Numbered from the stretch's first letter, positions 7,913-15,040 are shown. The stretch is DNA of 27,900 nucleotides from Patescibacteria group bacterium UBA3458 (GCA_002378745.1 DFRR01000005.1:1-27900), one strand, 5' to 3'. A program made the numbers and translations. Notes: generated by a model from the letters alone, not told the origin.

Positions 7913-7952
7913 ATATCAAAAAGCCCACCTATACGGGTGAGCCTTCTGATAT
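7913..7952 (-). terminator. rnpB terminator
   Basis: On the minus strand a long hairpin (ATATCA...TGATAT enclosing GGCTCACC / GGTGGGC) lies directly past the 3' end of RNase P RNA, with a TTTTT run in the 3' arm. Confidence 0.8.
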
Positions 7953-7954
7953 GT

Positions 7955-8420
7955 GACAACTCGTGTCTATAAGCCGAGTTCTGTCCCTGTGCATATGTCG
8001 AACGCACAGTGTGTAGTCATTTATCTGGGACGGCTGTTACCAACCGCCTCATGCGGCACTTCCAGTCGCACCTCGCTACGCTCGGCGCTCAAGGGGATAG
8101 GTGTTAGGGTATAGGGTATAGTTGCGTACGTTGCTCTATCCACTATCACCTATTCACTATTCCCTCGTACCGAATGCAATGAGGTACGACCAGACACGGC
8201 CTTGCACGTAGGTAGGAATTTTGCCGTTTCACCCGTATGTTGCCATACGATTGTCCCCGAAGGGGCCCTCAGCATCTCTGCCTTGGCGTCACTGCTCGCA
8301 TCCCTCAGATTGCTCTGGGCGGGCGTTACCCGCTACCGTGCTACTTGGCAAACGCCAAGTACGTGCTCGGACTTTCCTCACTCAGTACTAATGTACCAAG
8401 CGCGACTACCCAACACGAGC
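7955..8420 (-). ncRNA. rnpB: RNase P RNA, catalytic subunit (bacterial type A)
   Basis: The minus strand carries the universal RNase P RNA blocks in order: GAGGAAAGTCC (about 8368-8378), GGGTGAAACGG after a GCAA-capped helix that fits P12, GCAAGGCC, AGATAAATGACT, and ACAGAACTCGGCTTATAG near the 3' end (7967-7984). The 5' GCTCGTGTT and 3' GACACGAG pair as helix P1, which sets the ends. The RNA removes 5' leaders from pre-tRNA together with RnpA. A TATAAT box at 8427-8432 gives a start near G 8420, and a terminator follows the 3' end. At roughly 466 nt it is longer than the usual 350-400 nt, mainly because of a 72-nt heptad-repeat hairpin (8093-8164) inserted upstream of helix P18. Confidence 0.95.
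8093..8164. repeat. Heptad-repeat inverted arms inserted in rnpB
   Basis: The plus strand has four 7-mers GGGGATA, GGTGTTA, GGGTATA, GGGTATA (8093-8120), then a GC-containing loop, then TATCCAC, TATCACC, TATTCAC, TATTCCC (8137-8164). The second set is the inverted version of the same heptad, so the RNA can form a long imperfect rod with 7-nt periodicity. It sits between a TCGTACC/GGTACGA hairpin and the TTGAGC that precedes P18. Confidence 0.8.
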
Positions 8421-8426
8421 AAAAAT

Positions 8427-8432
8427 ATTATA
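8427..8432 (-). promoter_or_regulatory. rnpB -10 box
   Basis: TATAAT on the minus strand, with start G predicted at 8420, the first base of helix P1. Confidence 0.75.
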
Positions 8433-8464
8433 CCACACTATCCTGATATGGGAATATGTTCCTG

Positions 8465-8500
8465 CTAAACCACCAAAACGGGCTGATTTTAGTGGTTTAG
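8465..8500 (-). terminator. Hairpin after the MazG-like gene
   Basis: CTAAACCACCAAAA / TTTTAGTGGTTTAG form a 14-bp stem with one mismatch, 15 bp past the stop codon of the gene at 8516. There is no strong U-run, so termination is likely but not certain. Confidence 0.5.
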
Positions 8501-8515
8501 TACATCTCGAAGCGT

Positions 8516-8905
8516 CTAACTAAGACCGGTTCGTCGATAGTTTTGCTTAATCTCTTTATAGACATCTTCTGTCCCTGGCTCTACGTCACCACTATTCTTT
8601 ACTAACTCAGGGGGAAACTTTTCACGTGCATATGCGAGCTTATCTTTCATGACTTGCTCAATATCAAGCTCCAAAGACAAGCCGAGATAAAATGAGTACA
8701 GCAAGACATCTGCGAGTTCCTTTGCAATCGCTTTTACTTCTTCCGGATTGGATTTTACTTCATCAAGACTTTTGCTTGTCCACTGAAATAATTCGAGTAA
8801 CTCCCCCGCTTCAATACTAATAGACTTCGCAAGGTCACAGGGGCGCAATTTATCCCAACCGCGTTCTTGAAGAAAGTCTAGTGCTTCTTTTTCAATGTCT
8901 TTCAT
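8516..8905 (-). CDS. MazG-like nucleotide pyrophosphohydrolase
   Basis: A 129-residue all-helical protein with the MazG/dCTP-pyrophosphatase pattern: ISIEAGELLELFQW (EAxE...E metal ligands, about residues 29-42) followed by KELADVLLYSFYLGLSLELD (ELxDVL, ExxxD second half, about 61-82). These acidic residues bind Mg2+ and cleave NTPs or dNTPs to NMP and pyrophosphate, usually as house-cleaning of damaged or excess nucleotides. The ATG at 8905 is chosen over an upstream TTG at 8914. It is encoded on the same strand as ribonucleotide reductase but about 220 bp downstream of it, across a palindromic stretch, so it may be transcribed separately. The substrate cannot be read from the sequence. Confidence 0.88.
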   Translation of the reverse strand: MKDIEKEALDFLQERGWDKLRPCDLAKSISIEAGELLELFQWTSKSLDEVKSNPEEVKAIAKELADVLLYSFYLGLSLELDIEQVMKDKLAYAREKFPPELVKNSGDVEPGTEDVYKEIKQNYRRTGLS

Positions 8906-8994
8906 AGATTTCAACTAAGTGTCTTTGAATGTACATCAGGCGTAGTCTTCGAAAGTTTTATTTTTTGAGTGAAGTACGAGGCGCCAACCAAGCG

Positions 8995-9120
8995 GGCATG
9001 AGGTGCTCGTTTTTGAATGCAGTTCGAGGAGTCGTGAAGAAAGTAATGTGAAGCGTATCGTGCATACGACGAGTATTACTTTCTGAAACGCGACAAAGAA
9101 ATGCGTCAAAAACGAATGCC
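8995..9120. repeat. Long nested palindrome between the reductase and MazG-like genes
   Basis: Matched arms nest symmetrically: GGCAT (8995-8999) with ATGCC (9116-9120), TCGTTTTTGA (9007-9016) with TCAAAAACGA (9106-9115), GTCG with CGAC, AGAAAGTAAT (9038-9047) with ATTACTTTCT (9075-9084), and CGTAT with ATACG at the tip. The 126-nt stretch could fold into one rod. It begins 4 bp beyond the reductase stop codon and may stabilise or terminate that mRNA, or be an insertion element remnant. Confidence 0.7.
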
Positions 9121-9124
9121 GAAA

Positions 9125-11554
9125 CTAGATCTCGATTTCGCAGACGTTACCAGCACAGGCAAGTTCCTTCTTCACATCCGTCTCATCTCGCTGCTCGTAG
9201 GTAAGCAACTTTGAGTAGTCGATGTTTTCTACAGTCTTGTAGAGACGCTCGTATGTTTCTTTATTGATTGCCTCATACGGTGCAAGACGGTAGACGTGGT
9301 CGGTGCGTGGTAGGAATGAGAGTCCGCCGATGATGTCCCAATTTTCGTACACCCAGTTTGCCACCTTAATCCATTCATCGTCACCAATTGAGATGGTTAC
9401 TGATGGGTTGTGTTCAGTGTAGTTCATCTTTACATCCTTCCAGTGTTCAAGCTGGTCGATAGCACTGATGTCGTCCTTCACGATTGCACCAGCCGGCGCT
9501 TTAACCGGGAACTCAAACACGTACGTGTTTGCGCCGTCCATACTCTGCCCCACCTCCGGGTAGTATGGTACGCCTTGGTCGCGAAGCATCTTGAAGAGCG
9601 AGTCGGTTGCTGAGATACGAATGCGGCGGATGTAGTACGCTGAGTTGCGCGGGTGCATACCTGATGCACAGTCAAATGTTTGTGACACGGTTCCTGACGG
9701 CTTCACACACGTTGTCGCACTTGAGCGTTGTACACCGAGGCGTTTTGCATACTTTTCGTTGGTCTTGTTTACCTCTGCCTTGAGCTTGCGAAGTACATCC
9801 GGCTTGCGTACTGTCTCGTTGTCCCACTGTCCGGTAAGTGATACGCCGAGTAGTCGCTCCGTCTCACAATTTTCCTTCCAATCGTCTGATAAGTAATTGA
9901 ACTTCGTGAGCGATGACTGGTATGTACCAAGAATAGTCGCGATACGCGCTTTGCGAAGCAGTGTCTTCTCATCATCGCCCTTGCGGCAAATTACTTCAGA
10001 GAGGTTACAGAACTGCTTTGATTGTAGAATGATTTCACCACATGGGTTGGTACCAAGGTTTCCTATTTCGCCAGCCCACTCAACGTTTTTGTACTTCTTT
10101 TTAAGAATATCGATACGACGTTGTGGCAATGTTTCCTTGAGGTTGCCGCGGTTAAATATACCGCGCTCTCCGGTGCCACTCTTCATCAATGCTACCCATT
10201 CCTCTACAAACTGTTCATTGCTTGGGCGTGACTCATATACTGCGGAGTTGTTTGCAATTGAGCGATGTGGGTGTGTCTGGTAGAACTGCCCTTTCTTTGC
10301 GTCACGTACTGCATCATCATCAAGATCAGAAAGACTAATCATGGCGCTCCGACGAACCCCGCCGGCAACGACACAGTCTCCGATTTTACAAATAATGTCA
10401 TGTGCATCGAGATTCGTGAGGCGGCGTCCTTGGTTTGCCAAGATTCGCTCACGCGCAAAACCAAGCAAGCTACGAAGTGGTTCAGGACCTGAACTCTTTC
10501 CTCCCATCGTCTTCAAGCGAGCTCCGGCAGGACGAATTTGTGAGAAATCAAAGTCGACATCTTTTCCGTCGTACCAGGTCTCAAGCCCAAGCGTGAGTGC
10601 ATCACACCACCCTTCTTTTGAGTCTCCAACGACGTGTGTCTTGAGTGTTTTACCTGTCTGGATTTTAATCTGTGGTAGCTGCTGAATGTTCTGGCTCTCA
10701 ACTGAGTACCCTACTCCGGTACCACACATTGAAACATACATGATTTCAGCAAAGTCTTTGAGTTTTGTTGGCGCAATGAACGAACAATTGTATGCGGCAA
10801 CGTTACATCGACGAACAGCATCTCCTGCAAACTGCATAAGACGCATGCTCGGCATCACTTCTTGGTTAAGAATTGCTTCACGTACTTCCTTGTACTCAGC
10901 TTCGGTCAATTTCTTACCGAGATTCTCACGCATAAAGTTCACATATCGATCAACCGTCTCTATCCACGTCTCTCGACGGTTTTCTTCCTTTATCCAGCGT
11001 GCGTAGGTACGGAGATATACGAACTCACCAAGTGGATTGTTCTTGAAATATTTTTTACTTTCAGCAACGAGCTTTTTGACGTGCTCGGGTACTTGAATTC
11101 CTTCGTCATATCGCAATTTTGATCGTTCAGCACGATACAAAATGTACGCTTTTGCGGTATTAACGTAGTCTGAGAGGATGAGCTGACGCTCAACTTCGTC
11201 CTGCGTTCCTTCAACGCTTGGAATAAAGTCTTTGTGCTTGCGAGATGTGCGTACTAAGTCGCTTACCACACGGTAGGCAACCATGGTTGCCTCCTCTGCG
11301 GAGCCTTCACCGGTTGCAGCCATCGCCTTAGTTATTGCACGCTCAATTTTTGAGAAATCAAAAGGAACAATATCGCCATTTCGCTTTCGAATATTCGGTA
11401 CAAACTTGTTGTATTTCCCCGAATCACTCTTTTTTGACGGCGAACCCTTTGAGCGTGAACGGGTCGCTGCCGCCTTCTTCTGTGTGGAAGATTTTGTGGT
11501 CATGCGCGTGTCGATGCTATTTGGTAATGTCTCAAAAATTGAGCTCTGTGTCAC
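9125..11554 (-). CDS. Adenosylcobalamin-dependent (class II) ribonucleotide reductase
   Basis: An 809-residue enzyme making deoxyribonucleotides. The first 45 residues are a basic, low-complexity tail. Residues about 50-150 form an ATP-cone (FVPNIRKRNGDIVPFDFSKI), the allosteric site. The catalytic barrel shows NCSF (C257), MCGTGVGY (276-283), the thiyl-radical motif NPCGEI (503-508) and CVKPSGT (616-622). The C-terminal pair C800/C805 in ACAGNVCE would recharge the active site. This matches monomeric RTPR-type class II enzymes, which need B12 and no radical subunit; none is encoded nearby. The start is uncertain: GTG 11554, or ATG 11503 (792 residues), favoured if the TAAAAT box at 11555-11560 is the promoter. 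I see no cobalamin genes, so the cofactor may be scavenged. Confidence 0.93.
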   Translation of the reverse strand: MTQSSIFETLPNSIDTRMTTKSSTQKKAAATRSRSKGSPSKKSDSGKYNKFVPNIRKRNGDIVPFDFSKIERAITKAMAATGEGSAEEATMVAYRVVSDLVRTSRKHKDFIPSVEGTQDEVERQLILSDYVNTAKAYILYRAERSKLRYDEGIQVPEHVKKLVAESKKYFKNNPLGEFVYLRTYARWIKEENRRETWIETVDRYVNFMRENLGKKLTEAEYKEVREAILNQEVMPSMRLMQFAGDAVRRCNVAAYNCSFIAPTKLKDFAEIMYVSMCGTGVGYSVESQNIQQLPQIKIQTGKTLKTHVVGDSKEGWCDALTLGLETWYDGKDVDFDFSQIRPAGARLKTMGGKSSGPEPLRSLLGFARERILANQGRRLTNLDAHDIICKIGDCVVAGGVRRSAMISLSDLDDDAVRDAKKGQFYQTHPHRSIANNSAVYESRPSNEQFVEEWVALMKSGTGERGIFNRGNLKETLPQRRIDILKKKYKNVEWAGEIGNLGTNPCGEIILQSKQFCNLSEVICRKGDDEKTLLRKARIATILGTYQSSLTKFNYLSDDWKENCETERLLGVSLTGQWDNETVRKPDVLRKLKAEVNKTNEKYAKRLGVQRSSATTCVKPSGTVSQTFDCASGMHPRNSAYYIRRIRISATDSLFKMLRDQGVPYYPEVGQSMDGANTYVFEFPVKAPAGAIVKDDISAIDQLEHWKDVKMNYTEHNPSVTISIGDDEWIKVANWVYENWDIIGGLSFLPRTDHVYRLAPYEAINKETYERLYKTVENIDYSKLLTYEQRDETDVKKELACAGNVCEIEI

Positions 11555-11655
11555 ATTTTACTCTCAGCTGCTCACTCTACAAACGCAAAACGCTGTGGAC
11601 AGCACAGCACGGTACACAAGTGTATGAGTGTCTAGATATTTTTTCTGTTTTAGAC

Positions 11656-12132
11656 CTATAAACCGGTGACCCTATCACCAATTTTGACATTATATACTTC
11701 GGAAAATCCCGCAACGGTCTCCAAGATGTAGTACGCTTCAGCTCGCGGCTCAAAAATTTGCGGATATGAGTCCGGGCTCGCGTTTTCCCATATATCAACC
11801 ACTACCCCGCTCCCGTCGAGCCAAAATACATCGAGCGGAAACTGCATATTGCGCATCCAGATTGGATATTTACCGGGTTCTTCAAACACAAAAAGCATGC
11901 CACGGTCTTCTGCCATGCGTGTACGTCCGGAAAGACCATTTATTCGCTCCTCTTCTGAGTCGGCAACCTCGACACGTAATGGCGTACCATCAACTTCAAT
12001 CTTCTTTAGGTACATTCCCGCCGGCTCATATGGTAAAACGGTGCCACTCCAGATGCCGGTTGCAAGCAACCCGAGCAATACTGACACAATAAGGATGAGC
12101 CCTACCAGCATTGGTTTGTCCGCATCGTACAT
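11656..12132 (-). CDS. DUF192 family membrane-anchored protein
   Basis: A 158-residue protein with an N-terminal hydrophobic anchor (residues about 8-29, MLVGLILIVSVLLGLLATG) followed by an extracytoplasmic DUF192 domain. Family features seen are VEVADSEEERINGLSGR, MLFVFEE, the very conserved IWMRNMQFPLDVFWLD, and the C-terminal ILETVAGF...VKIGDRV. DUF192 proteins are widespread, small beta-rich and of unknown function. The start ATG 12132 lies 8 nt from a TATACT box (12141-12146), giving a leaderless message. It is divergent from the pseudouridine synthase gene and about 100 bp upstream of ribonucleotide reductase on the same strand. Confidence 0.88.
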   Translation of the reverse strand: MYDADKPMLVGLILIVSVLLGLLATGIWSGTVLPYEPAGMYLKKIEVDGTPLRVEVADSEEERINGLSGRTRMAEDRGMLFVFEEPGKYPIWMRNMQFPLDVFWLDGSGVVVDIWENASPDSYPQIFEPRAEAYYILETVAGFSEVYNVKIGDRVTGL

Positions 12133-12140
12133 ACCTACTC

Positions 12141-12162
12141 AGTATACCGTATTCGGTATAGA
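12141..12162. promoter_or_regulatory. Divergent promoter palindrome between DUF192 and pseudouridine synthase genes
   Basis: AGTATA at 12141-12146 is TATACT for the minus-strand gene and TATAGA at 12157-12162 is the -10 box for the plus-strand gene. They lie in the hairpin TATACCG TATT CGGTATA. Each box ends 8 nt before its ATG, so both transcripts would be leaderless, and the two polymerases would compete. Confidence 0.6.
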
Positions 12163-12170
12163 ATGTGTCT

Positions 12171-12893
12171 ATGACTGACATAGAATATCCGGTCCGCATT
12201 AATCGATACCTGTTACTCAAACAGTTCTGTTCTCGACGTGAAGCAGACCGACTCATCGAACAAGGAAAAGTGACCATTAATGGCGTTGTTGCGGTTTTAG
12301 GTCAGCAAGTGCATGAGGGTGACCGTGTAGAACTTGCGCAAGACGCGGCGAACCGCACATATCACTACTACGTCTACAACAAACCACGTGGCATCGTGAG
12401 CCATAACCCACAACGAGACGAACAAAGTGTTGCAGATGTCTCGGGTCTGGGAGATTCGGTTGCATGTGTTGGACGACTCGATAAAGACTCGCGCGGCCTC
12501 ATGCTGCTCACCGACGACGGACGCATTGTGAACGCAATTTTGAATCCCGATTACGCACACGAACGTGAGTACGAGGTACGCGTCGACAAATACATAAAAG
12601 AATCTGACTTAAAGAAACTCGCTCGTGGCGTCAATATCGAAGGGTACATGACACGCCCGGCGTATGTGGAGCGGATAGATGAACACACTTTTACCATTAC
12701 TCTCACCGAAGGTAAGCGACATCAGATTCGTCGCATGTGTGCAGCACTGGGATACCAAGTACAGGATTTGCAACGCATCCGTATGATGCATATATCACTT
12801 GATGTACCGAGCGGAAAACACCGAGCACTTACCGCAACTGAAACGGCACAGCTGCTCGCGAGTGCGGGTATTACCCCCAAAGACTCACGATAG
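12171..12893 (+). CDS. RsuA/RluB-type rRNA pseudouridine synthase
   Basis: A 240-residue protein. An S4 RNA-binding domain (about residues 8-58, RINRYLLLKQFCSRREADRLIEQG split by GKVTINGVVA) precedes the pseudouridine synthase domain. The catalytic motif is GRLDKDSRGLMLLT with Asp at about residue 104. Conserved NKPRGIVS, YEVRVDK and EGKRHQIRRM follow. The family isomerises specific uridines in 16S or 23S rRNA; RluB/RluE/RluF/RsuA members share these motifs, and RluF-like is the nearest match by feel. ATG 12171 is preferred over GTG 12165, because the -10 box ends at 12162. Its last 23 bp overlap the convergent DUF1761 gene. Confidence 0.92.
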   Translation: MTDIEYPVRINRYLLLKQFCSRREADRLIEQGKVTINGVVAVLGQQVHEGDRVELAQDAANRTYHYYVYNKPRGIVSHNPQRDEQSVADVSGLGDSVACVGRLDKDSRGLMLLTDDGRIVNAILNPDYAHEREYEVRVDKYIKESDLKKLARGVNIEGYMTRPAYVERIDEHTFTITLTEGKRHQIRRMCAALGYQVQDLQRIRMMHISLDVPSGKHRALTATETAQLLASAGITPKDSR

Positions 12894-13284
12894 TGGCGAT
12901 TGCCAGCGTAGTAAGGAGCCAATACCCTGCATTTATCGCAAAGTACGTAACCTTTTTCTGCTCCCACAACACCGGCGCAAGCAGTGGTGGCACCATAAAG
13001 CCAAGCCATATCCAAAAGCCAAGCTCAAGTGCACTCCCAAGCGTGACAGCGCCCCACACTGCAGCAAATTGTGTTAGCACCCATGCGAGCACCATCGCAA
13101 ACACAAACCCGGCAAGGATCATAAACGGCATGAGCTTCTTTGCGCGCTCAGCACTCTGCGGCGTCATCTGAATGTGTTGCATCCAGATATTTCCGAACAC
13201 AAATGGTGCGTACCATACAGAACCGATAACAACGGCGGTGAGACCACTCATCAGAACTGTTACAAAATGGATATCAAATATCAT
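12871..13284 (-). CDS. DUF1761 family integral membrane protein
   Basis: A 137-residue protein with four hydrophobic helices (about 7-27, 50-70, 79-101 and 112-134). The N-terminal helix plus GSVWYAPFVFGNIWMQ and the spacing of the helices match the DUF1761 family of unknown function. The start at 13284 is preceded by a small hairpin (AAGGGT/ACCCTT at 13290-13311). The 3' end overlaps the convergent pseudouridine synthase gene by 23 bp, so both transcripts must run into each other. No function can be deduced. Confidence 0.85.
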   Translation of the reverse strand: MIFDIHFVTVLMSGLTAVVIGSVWYAPFVFGNIWMQHIQMTPQSAERAKKLMPFMILAGFVFAMVLAWVLTQFAAVWGAVTLGSALELGFWIWLGFMVPPLLAPVLWEQKKVTYFAINAGYWLLTTLAIATIVSLWG

Positions 13285-13380
13285 ATAAACTAAGGGTTCC
13301 TACTAATACCCTTCAATTGTGACGCATGTGCTGCAATTGTCCACGACGCTACACACATGACGAACATCCTCGCTACACAT

Positions 13381-13409
13381 TCGACACACTCATAAGCGTT
13401 GGGTATACT
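13381..13409 (+). promoter_or_regulatory. Strong promoter of the attenuator/zinc-ribbon unit
   Basis: -35 TCGACA (13381-13386) and -10 TATACT (13404-13409), separated by 17 bp. It is one of the few promoters here with both hexamers near consensus. The predicted start is near 13416, 2-3 nt before the leader ATG. Confidence 0.7.
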
Positions 13410-13418
13410 GTTTTGATC

Positions 13419-13505
13419 ATGCAGTTGCATACACACAGCAGTCGATTCTTCTGGTTCTATCACGCACCTCTTGCGCGAGAGGTTTGCGTTGATGGAATAC
13501 GATGA
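13419..13505 (+). CDS. Aromatic-rich leader peptide (28 aa)
   Basis: A 28-codon ORF beginning MQLHTHSSRFFWFYHAPLA and ending with TGA at 13503. Residues 10-15 are Phe-Phe-Trp-Phe-Tyr-His, encoded TTC TTC TGG TTC TAT CAC, an extreme run of aromatic residues like pheA, pheST or trp leader peptides. The ORF starts 9 nt after a TATACT box, and codons 16-22 lie in a hairpin that can alternatively pair with the downstream terminator. I interpret it as a ribosome-stalling leader that senses aromatic aminoacyl-tRNA. No experiment or homologue supports this yet. Confidence 0.6.
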   Translation: MQLHTHSSRFFWFYHAPLAREVCVDGIR

Positions 13506-13562
13506 GTGAGTGCTGCACCTATCCATCAAATCAAACCCCTCTCGCAAGAGAGGGGTTTGTTC
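13466..13562 (+). promoter_or_regulatory. Candidate transcription attenuator
   Basis: Three competing pairings are visible. Hairpin 1:2 is ACCTCT TGCGCG AGAGGT (13466-13483). Terminator 3:4 is a 12-bp stem with a GCAA loop at 13532-13559 and a U-rich tail. An antiterminator is also possible: CTCTTGCG plus GAGAGG plus TTTG (about 13469-13486) pairs with CAAACCCCTCTCGCAAGAG (13532-13550) with small bulges. This is the layout of amino-acid biosynthesis attenuators. The controlled gene would be the zinc ribbon at 13598. Confidence 0.6.
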
Positions 13563-13566
13563 TTTA
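13532..13566 (+). terminator. Intrinsic terminator in the leader
   Basis: CAAACCCCTCTC / GAGAGGGGTTTG, 12 perfect base pairs with a GCAA tetraloop, followed by TTCTTTAT. It lies 26 bp past the leader ORF stop and upstream of the zinc-ribbon gene. Confidence 0.85.
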
Positions 13567-13597
13567 TACGCATCACGCATAACAGAGGAGGTCTTGC

Positions 13598-13765
13598 GTG
13601 AAAAATTCAGTTGGAACTGATTCCTCAAAGGAGTGTAAGGAGGTGCCGCGATGTCCAGAATGCGGAGCGCTTATGCGTGTCACGCTATGCGGCATCCTTT
13701 CAAAGCATGAATGTCTTTCTTGTCCTAACACGTGGACATTCAAACCAACTCGTACTCATGCGTAA
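13598..13765 (+). CDS. Small zinc-ribbon protein (55 aa) with strong ribosome-binding site
   Basis: A 55-residue protein, start GTG 13598, preceded by a perfect AGGAGG (13586-13591) at 6-nt spacing. It contains RCPECGALM (C19, C22) and HECLSCPNTW (C39, C42), a four-cysteine zinc ribbon, plus C13 and C31. The N-terminus is polar and the tail basic. The gene is flanked by a leader terminator on one side and a strong terminator at 13769-13798 on the other, so it is the only structural gene of its transcript. Zinc ribbons of this size bind nucleic acid or protein; by analogy with the anti-TRAP protein it could be a regulator, but I see no sequence match to it. The function is unknown. Confidence 0.7.
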   Translation: MKNSVGTDSSKECKEVPRCPECGALMRVTLCGILSKHECLSCPNTWTFKPTRTHA

Positions 13766-13768
13766 CGT

Positions 13769-13798
13769 ACAGCCCGACGACATTTCTCGTCGGGCTGT
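13769..13798 (+). terminator. Terminator of the zinc-ribbon unit
   Basis: ACAGCCCGACGA / TCGTCGGGCTGT, 12 perfect base pairs with loop CATTTC, followed by TTTGTT. It begins 3 bp after the zinc-ribbon stop codon and lies next to the end of the convergent DUF218 gene. Confidence 0.9.
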
Positions 13799-13801
13799 TT
13801 G

Positions 13802-14368
13802 TTACTGGGTCACAAATGCGTAGTACCAAAACGCTGCAACTTCTCGAAACACAAAGAATGTTTCTCGTGTATAGCGTCCACGTTGGTAGTCACTCCGATA
13901 CAATCCAACATCGTTGAGTCCAGCCTGTCGCGCAAGTAAGTTGATGCGTGCGAGATGGAAGTCGTTTGAAATAAAGAGGTATGAATATTCGGGGTTAAGA
14001 TTTTCAATTGTCTGTCGTGTGTTGTCGCCACGGTAATCGAACCTAATATCAGTCATGTCTATTTCGCGTTCTTCTGCAATGTCTCGCATGACATCAACCT
14101 CATGTCGGTCATACGCTGAATCGGCACCGGAGAAAATAAGACAGTGAACTTGTCCGACTTCGTATCTGTCAATCGCCGTGTTTGTTCGGTCAGCTAATGC
14201 ATGTGATGGGTTACCCCCCGGCCATACCGCAGCACCAAATACGACCGCGCAGTCAAACGGTTCGGTGTTCTGCTCATTATAAAACGAAAGAACGTATAAC
14301 ACTGAGCCCGAAGCAAGAATCAGTGCAACAAATGAAAGGAACGCCAATATTTTAAATATATTCTTCAA
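13802..14368 (-). CDS. DUF218 (SanA/YdcF-like) membrane-anchored protein
   Basis: A 188-residue protein with an N-terminal membrane anchor (about residues 7-28) and a Rossmann-like DUF218 domain. Features are CAVVFGAAVWPGGNPSHALADR, a basic/polar loop after the first strand, then LIFSGADSAYDRHEVDVMRD, the DNTRQTIEN segment and YLFISNDFHLARI. SanA and YdcF, its relatives in E. coli, are linked to envelope integrity or peptidoglycan precursor handling; the biochemical role is unsettled. Translation seems to begin at TTG 14368, since no in-frame ATG precedes the helix. A TACACT box (minus strand) lies about 20 bp upstream. Confidence 0.85.
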   Translation of the reverse strand: MKNIFKILAFLSFVALILASGSVLYVLSFYNEQNTEPFDCAVVFGAAVWPGGNPSHALADRTNTAIDRYEVGQVHCLIFSGADSAYDRHEVDVMRDIAEEREIDMTDIRFDYRGDNTRQTIENLNPEYSYLFISNDFHLARINLLARQAGLNDVGLYRSDYQRGRYTRETFFVFREVAAFWYYAFVTQ

Positions 14369-14416
14369 AACAATGAGGGTTTTACTAGTGTAGCAAAGGC
14401 AACCAACAATGCCATG

Positions 14417-15040
14417 CTATTCTTTATGCAATTTTTTCTTTCGCGATCGAGATATCGTGATGGGTTCATATGCACGGGCACGCTCGCTCACACGTGCAAG
14501 CATTCGCTCTCTAAGGTGTGGTTCGGTGCGTTTGAACATCTCCGCAAACGTATCAAACGACAAGAGTTCAATGCCACAAAAGCCGAGCACTCCGTACTTC
14601 CAGCGAAAGTACGCACCGATGCGAAATGCGGTGTATACCCAATATGGACCGTCAGCAGTGGTAAATACACGTGCTGTGCGACCCTCTAATAATTCGCGAC
14701 GAACGCCGCTTTTGTTGTACTTATATGCGAACCCTGATGTGAAATTTTGATCAAGAAAGTTCTTAAGTATCGCCGGAGGACCAAACCACCATATCGGGAA
14801 TACAAAGACTACCTCGTCTGCCCAAATAATCCGCTCTTGTATTGTTCGCTGTGTTGCTGATATTTTATTTTCCTTCTGAGAGTGCTCGTATGTGAGAAAC
14901 GGCTGTGTGTACTTCTTCTTATATAAGTCCATGATGAACACGTCATGGCCTCGCGCCTCCTTTTCGTGCGCGTATTGTGCAGCAATAGTGTGAGTAAATC
15001 CTTTCTTTGAAGGATGCGCGGTGACAATGAGCACATTCAT
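14417..15040 (-). CDS. Flavodoxin-fold NAD(P)H:quinone oxidoreductase
   Basis: A 207-residue protein of the Flavodoxin_2 family (NQO1, KefF, MdaB). The N-terminus MNVLIVTAHPSKKGFTH holds the FMN/FAD phosphate loop, WADEVVFVFPIWWFGPPAILKNFLDQ is the hallmark flavin-binding stretch, and FTTADGPYW continues the pocket. These enzymes reduce quinones by two electrons with NAD(P)H, avoiding semiquinone radicals. The C-terminus is strongly basic (SRSRKKKLHKE). A TACAAT box (15047-15052) ends 6 nt before the ATG, giving a leaderless mRNA. It is divergent from the aminotransferase gene, with 74 bp between the ATGs. Confidence 0.88.
   Translation of the reverse strand: MNVLIVTAHPSKKGFTHTIAAQYAHEKEARGHDVFIMDLYKKKYTQPFLTYEHSQKENKISATQRTIQERIIWADEVVFVFPIWWFGPPAILKNFLDQNFTSGFAYKYNKSGVRRELLEGRTARVFTTADGPYWVYTAFRIGAYFRWKYGVLGFCGIELLSFDTFAEMFKRTEPHLRERMLARVSERARAYEPITISRSRKKKLHKE

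Noticed and set aside
13419..13600. T-box riboswitch
   Set aside because: The conserved T-box sequence and specifier loop layout are absent; the peptide-based attenuator fits better.
13290..13628. Minus-strand open frame of 112 codons opposite the attenuator
   Set aside because: It runs through a promoter, two hairpins and a terminator on the other strand, and the translation shows no domain or membrane pattern.
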